This document shows positions 1 to 8,170 of a stretch of DNA of 64,000 nucleotides, piece after piece (the stretch's first letter is position 1; each line of letters starts with the position of its first letter). The position numbers and the translations under genes are program-made. Source of the DNA: JALYYC01 sp963795805 (GTDB lineage Bacteria > Chloroflexota > Dormibacteria > CF-121); contig CAWCIV010000004.1 of NCBI GenBank assembly GCA_963795805.1, positions 496,001 to 560,000 on the forward strand, in the 5' to 3' direction. The notes under the pieces were generated by a model. It saw only the letters and a list, made by a program, of their open reading frames with translations, was not told the DNA's origin and made no database searches.

Positions 1-1
1 C

Positions 2-946
2 GACTGGAAGACCAGCACAGGCGGCGGCGATCTCGCCGCGGCGACGGTCTCCCGCATCACCGGCCAGCACATCGACTACTGGGTCGGCGTCGATTTCAAG
101 GCCTTCCGCGACGTGGTCAATGCGCTCGGCGGGGTTCGGGTCAACGTGCCGGCGCCGCTCGACGATCCATCCTACCCGCTGGGCGAGACGGCGAGCACCA
201 CCCATATCCATTTCAACGCCGGCCCGCAGCAGCTCAATGGGGAACGGGCGCTCGAGTACGCCCGCTCTCGGGAAACGACCTCCGACTTCGACCGGTCCAA
301 GCGCCAGCAACTGATTCTGCTTGCCGTCCGGCAGCGGGTGCTCTCGGTAAACGCGGTCCCGCGCCTGTTCAGCCTCCTGAGTGCCCTGCAGGACAACGTT
401 CGGACCAACCTGCGTCCCGCGGAGATGCAGCAACTCGCCAACCTGGCCGGGCAGCTCAAGGAAAAGGACATCCGCCATGTGGGCATCGATACCTCGAATC
501 TGCTGCGGAGCACCGTCAGCGGTGACGGCCAGTACATCCTGGTCCCCCTCGACCCGACCTACGGGACCCTCCAACGCTACGTGGCCGCGGCGCTGCCGGC
601 CCGTGCCGCGCTCGCGGAGCAGGTCCCCGTGCAGGTCGAGGACGGGAGCCGCCGTTACTGGCTCCCTTACGGGACGGGGACCCCAGCCTCGATTGTCGCG
701 GGGCTGCTGCAAAATGCCGGCTGGGCCGCCAGGTCGGCCCCGCTGACCGGCGTCCGGCCGGCGCAGACGGTGATCCACGACGCGTCCGGCGGCAAGGCCC
801 CGGGAACGTTGGCCTGGCTGCAGGCGTACTTTCAGGCGCAGGTCGAGGTGGAGCCGCCGCCGCCCGGCGGTCCGGCCATCACGGTGGTGCTCGGCCCCGA
901 CTTCACCCAGCGGGCCTTTCAGGCGCCGGGCAGCCGAATTAACTGA
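2..946 (+). CDS. LCP-family wall polymer transferase, 5'-truncated by the window edge
   Basis: This is the C-terminal part (about 314 residues) of a LytR-CpsA-Psr protein. The family transfers undecaprenyl-phosphate-linked glycopolymers onto peptidoglycan at the outer face of the membrane. The reading frame is open from base 2, and the residues before the first internal methionine at 113 (ITGQHIDYWVGVDF) match the LCP core, so the gene starts upstream of the window. The conserved ALEYARSRETTSDFDRSKRQQ block (no more than an LCP Arg/Asp lipid-phosphate site) is present near 250-310. From about 620 to 930 a LytR_C-type domain follows (VPVQVEDGS, then a helix-rich segment ending VVLGPDF). The membrane anchor and the first catalytic acidic residues lie outside the window. 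The family call is firm; the polymer it attaches is unknown. Confidence 0.88.
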   Translation, partial: DWKTSTGGGDLAAATVSRITGQHIDYWVGVDFKAFRDVVNALGGVRVNVPAPLDDPSYPLGETASTTHIHFNAGPQQLNGERALEYARSRETTSDFDRSKRQQLILLAVRQRVLSVNAVPRLFSLLSALQDNVRTNLRPAEMQQLANLAGQLKEKDIRHVGIDTSNLLRSTVSGDGQYILVPLDPTYGTLQRYVAAALPARAALAEQVPVQVEDGSRRYWLPYGTGTPASIVAGLLQNAGWAARSAPLTGVRPAQTVIHDASGGKAPGTLAWLQAYFQAQVEVEPPPPGGPAITVVLGPDFTQRAFQAPGSRIN

Positions 947-973
947 GCGGTCGCCCGGTCCGGGGCAAGGCAC

Positions 974-979
974 TACGAT
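974..979 (+). promoter_or_regulatory. -10-like box TACGAT before meaB
   Basis: The hexamer ends 10 bases before the ATG at 990. It fits the TANNNT pattern seen before many starts here and would give a transcript with little or no leader. Confidence 0.35.
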
Positions 980-989
980 TGAGCGCAGG

Positions 990-1956
990 ATGAGTCTGGC
1001 CGGCGCCGTGCGATCCGGCGACGTTCGAGCGCTGGCCCGGGCCATCAGCCTGGCTGAGGATCGCGACCCGCAGGCGACCGCCCTGGTCGCCGAACTGCAA
1101 GCGAACACGGGCAAGGCCCACCTGGTCGGCGTGACCGGCTCTCCGGGGACTGGGAAAAGCACGCTGGTGGATGGCCTCGTTAAGGTGATCCGGGATGCCG
1201 GCAAGACCGTGGGTGTGATCGCCGTGGATCCCAGCAGTCCCTTCACCGGGGGCGCGGTCCTCGGCGACCGGATTCGGATGTCCCGGCATACCCTGGACAA
1301 GGGTGTGTTCATCCGCAGCATGGGGGCTCGGGGTCACCTGGGCGGGCTTGCCGCCGCCACGCGAGAGGCGATTCATCTGCTCGATGCATTTGGTCGAGAG
1401 GTGGTGATCGTGGAGACCGTGGGGGTCGGGCAATCGGAGCTCGAGATCTCGAGCATCTGCGACACCGTCGTCCTGGTGATGATGCCGGAGTCCGGGGATG
1501 CAGTCCAGAGCATCAAAGCGGGAATCCTGGAAATCGCCGACATCTTCGTGGTAAACAAGGCGGATCTCGGTGGCGCCGAAAAGACCCGGCGCATGATCCA
1601 GGATGCGATGGCCATGGGTCCAAAGCAGGCGTGGAATCCCCCGATCGTCCTGGCCTCGGCTGTCAAGGACGAGGGGATCGAGTCGCGTCTGGGAGGCCAT
1701 CGGACGGCACCAGGCTTTCCTACGGGAGAGTGGCACGTTCGAGCTCCGGCGCCTTCAGCGGGTCAAGCAAGAGGTGATCGCCCTGGTGGCGGAGCAGGCT
1801 CGCGAGGATGCCCGCCGAACGCTGGAAGGCGACACCGAGGTGGGCCGGCGCCTGCGGGACAACCGGAATGGGAAACTGAATCCATACGCCCTGGCTGCGG
1901 AGGTCATGGCGCAGCGGAACCCGAAAGAAGGTGGTGGCGATGGCCCTTCGAAGTAA
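990..1956 (+). CDS. meaB: MeaB/ArgK G-protein chaperone of methylmalonyl-CoA mutase (one-base frameshift)
   Basis: MeaB is a GTPase that guards B12-dependent mutases, gating cofactor loading and release of damaged cofactor. The N-terminal part shows the P-loop GSPGTGKST, the Mg-binding block VDPSSPFTGGAVLGDRIRM, the ETVGVGQSE switch and the NKAD base-recognition motif. The frame breaks between about 1671 and 1690. Residues up to KDEGIE are read in one frame, while VWEAIGRHQAFL and the dimerisation arm (to RNPKEGGGDGPSK) continue one base later and end at TAA 1954-1956. Removing one base (a G of the GGGG run or T1683) restores a normal-length MeaB. The 3' end overlaps the mutase gene, so the two are translationally coupled. 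I read the break as a likely sequence error, not a pseudogene. Confidence 0.88.
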
Positions 1957-3592
1957 GACGGCGCGAGAGGAGTGGGCGACGCGCTACAAGAGCGGAAAGC
2001 GCTCGCCGCGCGAAGCGGCCACGACGCTCTCGGGCGTTCCCGTCGAACCGCTCTACACCCCGGACGACCTGAAAGGCTGGGATTACGACGAGAAGCTGGG
2101 CTACCCGGGCGAGTTCCCCTACACGCGCGGCGTCTACCCCTCGATGTATCGGGGGCAACTGTGGACGATCCGCCAGTTCGCCGGCTACGGGACCGCGGAG
2201 GAGACGAACCAGCGCTACAAGTTCCTGCTCTCGCAGGGCCAGGCGGGGCTCTCGGTCGCCTTTGACATGCCGACGCTGATGGGCTACGACTCCGACGATC
2301 CAATCAGCCGCGGGGAAGTGGGTCATTGCGGTGTGGCCATCGACTCGCTGGCCGACATGGAGACGCTGTTTGCCGGCATCAACCTGGACGGCATCACGAC
2401 CTCGATGACGATCAACTCGCCGGCGGCCATTCTGTACGCGATGTACATTGCCGTGGGCGAGAAGGAGGGGGTGCGCCTCGACCGGCTTGGCGGCACGCTC
2501 CAGAACGACATCCTGAAGGAGTACATCGCCCAGAAGGAGTACATCTTCCCGCCGGAGCCCTCGATGCGGCTCGTCGTCGACACCATCGTTTTTGCCGCGC
2601 AGCACATGCCGCGCTGGAACGCCGTCTCGATTTCCGGGTACCACATCCGCGAGGCCGGCTCGACCGCCACCCAGGAGCTCGCCTTCACCCTCGCCGACGG
2701 CATGGCCTACGTCGAGGCGACGATCCGTGCTGGGCTCGACGTCGATACGTTCGCGCCGCGGCTCTCGTTCTTCTTCGACTCGCACGTCGACTTCTTCGAG
2801 GAAATTGCCAAATTCCGGGCTGCCCGCCGCATCTGGGCGCGCCTGATGCGCGACAAGTACGGCGCCAAGGATCCCCGCTCCTGGATGCTGCGCTTTCACA
2901 CCCAGACCGCGGGCGTGTCGCTGACTCGGCAACAGGTCGAGAACAACGTCAGCCGGACTGCCTACGAGGCGATGGCCGCTGTCCTCGGTGGCACGAACTC
3001 GTTGCACACCAATTCGATGGACGAGGTCCTGGCCCTCCCCACCGAGCGGGCCGCCCAGATCGCGCTTCGGACCCAGCAGGTGCTGGCCCACGAGACCGGC
3101 GTGGCAAACACGATCGATCCCCTGGCCGGCTCCTATTTCATCGAAAGCCTGACCGACGAAATGGAGCGGGGGGCGCAGCGCTACTTCGACCGGATCGACG
3201 AGCAGGGCGGCGTCCTGCGGTGTATCGAGAACGGCTTTTTCCAGCGGGAGATCGCGGATGCGGCCTTCGAATTCGAGCGGCAGCTGGAAGCCAACGAACG
3301 GATCATCGTCGGCGTCAACGCCTATACCGAGGGAGAGAGCGGCAGTGTCCCCACCCTCAAAATCGGCGCCGAAACGGAGCGCGGCCAGGTCGCGCGCCTC
3401 AAGGCGGTCCGGGAACGGCGCGATAACACGAGCGTGCGCAACCGCCTGGAGGAACTGAAAGGACGAGCCAGTGGCTCGGACAACCTGATGCCGCCGCTGC
3501 TGGACTGTGTCAAGGCCTACGCGACCGAGGGCGAGATCATGGCGGCGTTGAAGGAGGTTTTCGGTGTCTACCGCGAACCAATCCTCTTCTAG
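1940..3592 (+). CDS. mcmA: Methylmalonyl-CoA mutase, large (catalytic) subunit
   Basis: This is the 550-residue substrate-binding TIM-barrel subunit of a B12-dependent acyl-CoA mutase, interconverting (R)-methylmalonyl-CoA and succinyl-CoA in propionate and branched-chain amino-acid catabolism. Hallmarks are TRGVYPSMYRGQLWTIRQFAGYGTAEE near residues 62-88, the SVAFDMPTLMGYDSDDP segment, and NDILKEYIAQKEYIFPPEPSMR. The B12-binding domain is absent and is supplied by the separate gene at 3627. ATG 1940 is preferred to GTG 1931 because an AAGAAGG sequence lies 8 bases upstream. It sits in an operon with meaB and the small subunit. Other mutases of this family (isobutyryl- or ethylmalonyl-CoA) cannot be fully excluded from sequence reading alone. 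Confidence 0.93.
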   Translation: MALRSKTAREEWATRYKSGKRSPREAATTLSGVPVEPLYTPDDLKGWDYDEKLGYPGEFPYTRGVYPSMYRGQLWTIRQFAGYGTAEETNQRYKFLLSQGQAGLSVAFDMPTLMGYDSDDPISRGEVGHCGVAIDSLADMETLFAGINLDGITTSMTINSPAAILYAMYIAVGEKEGVRLDRLGGTLQNDILKEYIAQKEYIFPPEPSMRLVVDTIVFAAQHMPRWNAVSISGYHIREAGSTATQELAFTLADGMAYVEATIRAGLDVDTFAPRLSFFFDSHVDFFEEIAKFRAARRIWARLMRDKYGAKDPRSWMLRFHTQTAGVSLTRQQVENNVSRTAYEAMAAVLGGTNSLHTNSMDEVLALPTERAAQIALRTQQVLAHETGVANTIDPLAGSYFIESLTDEMERGAQRYFDRIDEQGGVLRCIENGFFQREIADAAFEFERQLEANERIIVGVNAYTEGESGSVPTLKIGAETERGQVARLKAVRERRDNTSVRNRLEELKGRASGSDNLMPPLLDCVKAYATEGEIMAALKEVFGVYREPILF

Positions 3593-3626
3593 ATGATCTG
3601 GATGCGCTTGTCGTGAGGCGCTGAGG

Positions 3627-4034
3627 GTGGCCCCCGCCAAAACCTGGCGCGTGCTGACCGCCAAGGTCGGACTCGACGGTCACGACCGCGGTGTCAAGGT
3701 CGTCTCGCGCGCGCTGCGCGATGCCGGGGTCGAGGTGATCTACGCCGGCCTACGTCAGACGCCCGAGATGGTGATCGAGGCCGCCATCCAGGAGGATGTC
3801 GACGCGATCGGGATCAGCCTCCACAGCGGCGCGCATATGACGCTGATCCCGCGGGTCCTCGAGCTGCTCAAAGAGCGGGAGGCGACCGACATCGTCGTCT
3901 TTGGTGGGGGGATCATCCCCGATGACGACGCGGCTGAGCTGAAAAAGATGGGGGTGGCGGAAATCTTCGGCCCGGGGACCTCGCTCCAAACCATCGTGGA
4001 CTTCGTCAACCGGGGGTTCAAAGCCGCCGCGTGA
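3627..4034 (+). CDS. Methylmalonyl-CoA mutase, B12-binding small subunit
   Basis: A 135-residue stand-alone cobalamin-binding Rossmann domain. It carries the DGHDRG motif (DxHxxG; the His is the lower axial ligand to cobalt), the following GLRQTPE, SLHSGAHM and GGGIIP segments, and a C-terminal GPGTS loop, all typical of the C-terminal domain of fused mutases. It lies 34 bases after the large subunit, so the two should form the heteromeric enzyme. Translation probably starts at GTG 3627. The stop TGA overlaps the GTG start of the next gene (GTGA), implying coupled translation. Confidence 0.93.
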   Translation: MAPAKTWRVLTAKVGLDGHDRGVKVVSRALRDAGVEVIYAGLRQTPEMVIEAAIQEDVDAIGISLHSGAHMTLIPRVLELLKEREATDIVVFGGGIIPDDDAAELKKMGVAEIFGPGTSLQTIVDFVNRGFKAAA

Positions 4035-4873
4035 TCGGCACGGCGCCGCGCAAGCTCGGGCGGTTCAGCCTGCACTGCCTGAGCGATGGCCACTGGCGCA
4101 TGGACGGTGGATCGGTCTTTGGGGTCGTTCCGAAGGTGATGTGGGAGAAGATCAAGCCACCGGACGCCCGCAACCGGATCACGATGGCAACGAATTGCCT
4201 GCTGGTCCGGACCCCGGAGGCGAATGTCCTGATCGAGGCGGGGATCGGCCCCAAGCTGTCGGAAAAGGAACGTGACATCTACGCCTACGACCGGGTGCCG
4301 GGCATCCCCGACGCCCTGACGGAGGTCGGGCTTCAACCAGCGGACATCGACCTCGTCATCCTCAGTCACCTGCATTTTGATCATGTCGGCGCCCTCGTCG
4401 CGCCCGGTCGGGATGGGGAACTGTGCCCACTGTTTCCACGCGCCAAGCATGTCGTCCAGGCCCGCGAGCTCGAGGCCTGGCGGCGGCCCGACCCGCGCAG
4501 CAAGCCCTCCTACAAGCGGGAAAACCTCTCACTCCTCGAGGACGAGGGCCGGTTGCTCGTGGTCGACGGCGACTCGGACGTCGCCCCCGGCGTCCGGGTT
4601 CGGGTCACCGGCGGGCACACCGCTGCGCACCAGGCGGTCTACGTCCAGGATCAGAACGAGACCCTCGTCTTCACCGGGGACTTCCTCTTCATGCGAGCGT
4701 TCCTCAAGCTGAACTGGGTCAGCGCCCTTGATCTTTTTCCCCTCGAGGCGATGGAGCGAAAGGAAGCCTTGCTGCGCGAGGCGGCGCGCGAACACCAGTT
4801 GATCTGGTTCTACCACGAGACCGAGCACATGCTCGGCTACTGGACCGGCGAAGGGTTCGAGCCCGTCAGCTGA
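4031..4873 (+). CDS. MBL-fold metallo-hydrolase
   Basis: A 280-residue metallo-beta-lactamase-fold hydrolase. The zinc-binding signature SHLHFDHVG (HxHxDH) is near residue 115. A second-shell His follows in GGHTAAHQ near 197, the bridging Asp is in FTGDFLF, and a late His occurs in WFYHETEH. Family members hydrolyse thioesters, lactones or phosphoesters, and the substrate cannot be read from sequence. It overlaps the B12 subunit gene by four bases, so it is expressed with the mutase. A thioesterase or acyl-CoA hydrolase role in the same pathway is a reasonable but unproven inference. Its 3' end overlaps the convergent zinc-ribbon gene by eight bases. Confidence 0.85.
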   Translation: MIGTAPRKLGRFSLHCLSDGHWRMDGGSVFGVVPKVMWEKIKPPDARNRITMATNCLLVRTPEANVLIEAGIGPKLSEKERDIYAYDRVPGIPDALTEVGLQPADIDLVILSHLHFDHVGALVAPGRDGELCPLFPRAKHVVQARELEAWRRPDPRSKPSYKRENLSLLEDEGRLLVVDGDSDVAPGVRVRVTGGHTAAHQAVYVQDQNETLVFTGDFLFMRAFLKLNWVSALDLFPLEAMERKEALLREAAREHQLIWFYHETEHMLGYWTGEGFEPVS

Positions 4874-5084
4874 CGATCAGGACGACTTCGCTCCCGCAGA
4901 CCTCACAGGCGCCGCGAACGACGTAGTTGCCGGTCTGCAGGCTCATCGCGGCGGGGTTGAGGATGCCGACGGGTTGGCGGCACACGCGGCAGTGTGCCTT
5001 CATCGGGGCGACCGAAACGGCCGCCGGCTCGAAGGTCCAGGTATGCGGCGCCACCTGGTGCATCGTCGGATGAGCAATGGCCAT
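4866..5084 (-). CDS. Small zinc-ribbon protein (DUF5679-like)
   Basis: A 72-residue protein with two Cys pairs, CRVC near residue 33 and CEVCG near 60. These are spaced by a NPAAMSLQTGNYVVRG linker that resembles the DUF5679 pattern, where the linker carries a TMKNGR-like turn. It probably binds one zinc ion; no catalytic role is apparent. A GGAG sequence on the minus strand lies about 7 bases before the ATG. The protein could be a cold-shock/ribbon type nucleic-acid binder, but this is a guess. Confidence 0.7.
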   Translation of the reverse strand: MAIAHPTMHQVAPHTWTFEPAAVSVAPMKAHCRVCRQPVGILNPAAMSLQTGNYVVRGACEVCGSEVVLIVS

Positions 5085-5106
5085 ACAAGTCTCCTACCAG
5101 GTCTAA

Positions 5107-5124
5107 CGGCGCTGAAAGGCGCCG
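5107..5124 (-). terminator. Hairpin between the L,D-transpeptidase and zinc-ribbon genes
   Basis: CGGCGC (5107-5112) and GCGCCG (5119-5124) form a 6-bp stem with a 6-base loop, 55 bases after the transpeptidase stop. No T tract follows, so termination is possible but weakly supported. Confidence 0.3.
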
Positions 5125-5178
5125 GCTATGGGCCGTTCGGGCCTCCTCGCTACGGCCGATCCCGTAGGACGACCGGGG

Positions 5179-6495
5179 TTAGTAGACGATGACCGGGGTG
5201 CCGATCGGGGTCCAGTTCCAGAGCCAGACCTCGGAGCTGTAGGGGACGTTGACGCACCCGTGCGTGCCGGTGTTCTCGCCGAAGGGATCGTAATGCGGGA
5301 GATTCGTGCCAGGACCGTAGTAGGCCCGCCAGTAGGCGTCATGGATGCCGTCGCCACCGTTGAACCACATCACCATCTTGACCTTGCTGTCCGGGTACCA
5401 GTAGACCGATCCCTTGGGCCACGGTGAATGCATGGTCCAGGGGGAGTTCTTCGCGTACACCTTGAAGCTACCCGGATCAGTCTCGAGCCCGGGCCGGCCC
5501 GTGGTCGCGAGGGTATGGAAGACGATCGTGCCGTGCTCGTAGGCGCGAACGACCTGCTCCTTGAGAGAGATCGTGATCGCCTTGTCCGGAAGATTTGTTT
5601 GCATGGCCTGTGTCAGCACCTTGTCCGAGACCTGGAGGCCGCCCGCCACCTGCTCGAGGTCGGTGACCACGGTGGCGGCGGCGAGTTGGGTGGCGAGTTT
5701 CTGGACGTGGCTGTCGATGACCGAGACGTCCATGGAAAAGATGCGGGCGGTGGCGAGATCCGCCTGAACCGCGCTCAAGGCGGTCCTGGCGCTGTTTCGG
5801 GCGAGGGCGGCGTCCCCGTGGTCCTGGGCGGCGACCTGGGCGGCGTACTGGCCGATCAACGCGTTGGTGGTTTCCTGTTGGGCGATCTCGAGCGAGAGCT
5901 TGGTCAGCGGCGCTTTGAGCTGCTCGGAGATGGCACGGTAAGCCCGCGCATTACTCGCCCCGCCGAGTTGGTCCTGGGACTTCGAGGGAAGCGCCTCGAA
6001 TTCGGTCAGGAGCTGATCCTCCACGCCGTCCTTTTTGGCCGTTGCGAGGTCAGTGGAAAGCTTGGCGATGGAGGCTTCCGCCGAGGCCTTGGCCTGGCTG
6101 ACAATCTGCAGCTCGCGGCTCTGGAGCTGGTTTTTGACCTGGACCTCCTGGCTGGCGGCGTTGCTGAAGAAGTCGATGCGGCTCTGGTTGAAGGGGGCGG
6201 TCGCCGGCGGCGGCGGGGTCTCGGCGGCGGTGGTCAGGGCCTGCCGCTGGAGGTCGGAAAGCTCGGACGGGTCCAGGCCCAGGCTCTGCGCGTGGGCCTG
6301 TTCGGCCAGGACCCCCAGCCGGGCGGCTTCATAACCCTGGATGGCGTTGACCTCGCGGACCTGCTGGAGCACGATGACAGCCCCGACCACCGCGAAGCTC
6401 GCGATCACGATCGCAATTCGCATGCCGTGGTGGCGGACCAGTCTCAGGGAAGCTGTCAGCATCGGTGTAACGTGCATTCTAGGGTCATTACGCAT
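5179..6495 (-). CDS. Membrane-anchored L,D-transpeptidase (YkuD)
   Basis: A 438-residue envelope enzyme that makes 3-3 peptidoglycan crosslinks or attaches ligands to stem peptides. One membrane helix lies near residues 27-45, followed by a long Ala/Gln/Leu-rich, probably coiled-coil stalk (about 50-310). The YkuD domain occupies the last 130 residues. The active-site signature ends THGCVN, with the catalytic Cys, preceded by a His in GDGIHDAYW. ATG 6495 gives the longest form. ATG 6462 (MLTASLRL) is an alternative because a TAGAAT box lies 13 bases before it. The gene is divergent from rplY. The domain call is firm; the start is not. Confidence 0.9.
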   Translation of the reverse strand: MRNDPRMHVTPMLTASLRLVRHHGMRIAIVIASFAVVGAVIVLQQVREVNAIQGYEAARLGVLAEQAHAQSLGLDPSELSDLQRQALTTAAETPPPPATAPFNQSRIDFFSNAASQEVQVKNQLQSRELQIVSQAKASAEASIAKLSTDLATAKKDGVEDQLLTEFEALPSKSQDQLGGASNARAYRAISEQLKAPLTKLSLEIAQQETTNALIGQYAAQVAAQDHGDAALARNSARTALSAVQADLATARIFSMDVSVIDSHVQKLATQLAAATVVTDLEQVAGGLQVSDKVLTQAMQTNLPDKAITISLKEQVVRAYEHGTIVFHTLATTGRPGLETDPGSFKVYAKNSPWTMHSPWPKGSVYWYPDSKVKMVMWFNGGDGIHDAYWRAYYGPGTNLPHYDPFGENTGTHGCVNVPYSSEVWLWNWTPIGTPVIVY

Positions 6496-6507
6496 ATGAA
6501 GTAACGG

Positions 6508-6555
6508 CCAAATGGCCGAAAGGTTCCGGTGAATGACCGTTCAAACGGCCGGAAT
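6508..6555. promoter_or_regulatory. Nested inverted repeats between ldt and rplY
   Basis: The divergent intergenic region holds CGGCC-AAAT-GGCCG, TTCCGG paired with CCGGAA about 18 bases on, and CCGTT-CA-AACGG. These could be operator half-sites or an RNA fold in either leader. No known regulator motif is recognised. Confidence 0.35.
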
Positions 6556-6602
6556 GCCTGTGGTAAGATGAGCGGCGCCCAATTCGGGCTGAGAGAGAAG
6601 AT

Positions 6603-7280
6603 TTGGCTATAAACACGCCCGTCAGCCTGAAGCTAGAACCGCGAGCCGAGGTCGGCGACCACCTGCGCGCCCTTCGCCGCCAGGGCCGGCTACCCGGTGT
6701 GGTGTATGGACACAATGTGGATGCCGTGACGGTCGTGGTCGACGGGCGCGAGTTCCTCAAGGCCTTCCAGAAGGTCGGCCGGAACCAACTGGTGGACCTG
6801 CAGATCGGGCAGGAACCCGTCCGCAAGGCGCTCATTCGCGAGGTCCAACGGAACCCGCGCGATGGGGACCTGCTGCATGTCGACTTCTACCAGGTCAACC
6901 TCAAGGAGAAGATCGAGTCTGACGTGCCGCTCGAGTTCGAGGGCGAGGTGGAGATCGTGGTCAAGGGCGAGGCTGACCTCCAGCACGGACTTCACGCCAT
7001 CAAGGTCGAGTGCCTGCCAACCGATCTGCCGCCCGTCATCACGGTCGACATTTCCGGGCTGAAGGAGATCGACGACGAAATCCGCGTCAAGGATCTGAAG
7101 CTCCCGGCCGGCGTCGAGGTGCTGGATGAGCCGGAGGATCTGATCGTCAAGGTCGCCGCGCACCGCGAAGAGGTCGAGGAAGAGGCGCCGGCTCCCGCCG
7201 CTGCCGAAGTGCCGGTCGTTGGTGAGGGCGAGGCCGGTGCCGAACCCGCCGCTGAGGGCGGCACCGAAACCGAGAGCTAG
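6603..7280 (+). CDS. rplY: Large-subunit ribosomal protein bL25 (CTC form)
   Basis: bL25 binds 5S rRNA in the large ribosomal subunit. The 225-residue product has the N-terminal 5S-binding domain (LRRQGRLPGVVYGHN, residues ~25-40; LHVDFYQVN near 95) and the C-terminal TL5/CTC beta-domain (ECLPTDLPPVITVDISGLKEID). An acidic Ala/Glu-rich tail covers the last 40 residues, as is common in the long form. The start is TTG at 6603, preceded by a purine-rich GAGAGAAG. An unusually long leader of about 40 bases separates it from a TAAGAT -10-like box near 6566. It stands alone here; in many genomes it neighbours prs or pth. Confidence 0.93.
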   Translation: MAINTPVSLKLEPRAEVGDHLRALRRQGRLPGVVYGHNVDAVTVVVDGREFLKAFQKVGRNQLVDLQIGQEPVRKALIREVQRNPRDGDLLHVDFYQVNLKEKIESDVPLEFEGEVEIVVKGEADLQHGLHAIKVECLPTDLPPVITVDISGLKEIDDEIRVKDLKLPAGVEVLDEPEDLIVKVAAHREEVEEEAPAPAAAEVPVVGEGEAGAEPAAEGGTETES

Positions 7281-7297
7281 TCTCGGGCGCCCTTAGA

Positions 7298-8136
7298 ATG
7301 GGCGCGATGCTCGCCGCGGCGACAATCGTGTTCGACTTCGACTTCGGAGGTACCTCCAGGCAAGCTGACCCGGTCTGCTTCAAGCTCGGGCAGGCCATCT
7401 CGTCCTGGTTCTCTTTTTGGTTCCTGGCGCGCCTGTACGCCGGCTTGCGCGCAAAGAACTGCGACGGGTCAAGGCCGATCCGCAGGTCGTGCTGCTCGTC
7501 AGCCGCCTCATCATTCCTGGCCGCGGTGCGTCTCGGCGTGGATCGCGGCCTTTACGGTGATGTTCGGCAATCCGGCGCTCGTCTTCGGCGGCTTTGGCTT
7601 CCTGGCCCTGGCCTTCAGCCTTGCCTTCCAGGACATCCTCAAAAATTTCATCGCGGGGATCTTCCTCCTGCTCGAGCGACCGTTTCGGACTCGGCGACGA
7701 AATTTCGGTTGAGTCCCATACCGGCGCCGTTGAGAACATCGAGATGCGGACGACGACGCTGCGAACCAGTGATGGCGAACAGGTGCTGATTCCCAACTCG
7801 CTGCTTTACACCGGCACGATTACCAACCGGACCCGCTACCCAACGCGCCTCTTTACCTTGACCGCAAAAATTCCCGCCGGAGCAAAGCTGGATGGCGTCG
7901 CCGAACGTGTGCGCGAGCAGCTGCAGAAGAGTCCCGAGGTGGCGAAAGACCCGCCACCGCACGTTGGCTTCCAGCCCAACATCGACGGCGGGATGACGCT
8001 GGAGGTTCGTTACTGGCTCGACTACCGGAAGCACGACCCGCTGGCCGTCCAGGCGGCGATCGGCCAGCAGCTCTACCAGGCGATCCAGCCACTGGGCGGC
8101 AACGACGGCGCGGCCGCCGCGCCCGCCACGGGGTAG
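7298..8136 (+). pseudogene. MscS-type mechanosensitive channel with several frameshifts
   Basis: Pieces of one small-conductance mechanosensitive channel are spread over all three frames. An arm RRLARKELRRVKADPQVVLLVSRLI runs at about 7438-7515. The pore helix and beta-domain entry (VSAWIAAFTVMFGNP, GFGFLALAFSLAFQDILKNFIAG, FLLLERPFR) run at about 7540-7690. The beta and C-terminal domains (LGDEISVESHTG to the stop) run from about 7691 to 8136. At least three one-base insertions are needed to join them: near 7515, near 7537 and at the A in CGGACTCGG near 7690. The protein would otherwise be complete from the arm onward, with Gly/Ala packing in the pore helix. It is either a recent pseudogene or a stretch of poor sequence. 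The 5' start is unresolved. Confidence 0.8.
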
Positions 8137-8158
8137 CCCGGCCGAGCCGACCGCCTCC

Positions 8159-8164
8159 TATAGT
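8159..8164 (+). promoter_or_regulatory. -10 box TATAGT before rarA
   Basis: Six bases separate it from the rarA ATG at 8171, consistent with a leaderless transcript. Confidence 0.5.
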
Positions 8165-8170
8165 CAACGA

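Noticed and set aside
1904..3664. Long open frame on the minus strand opposite methylmalonyl-CoA mutase
   Set aside because: It is the antisense of a highly conserved enzyme, has Arg/His/Asp-rich composition and no ribosome site; a GC-skewed shadow.
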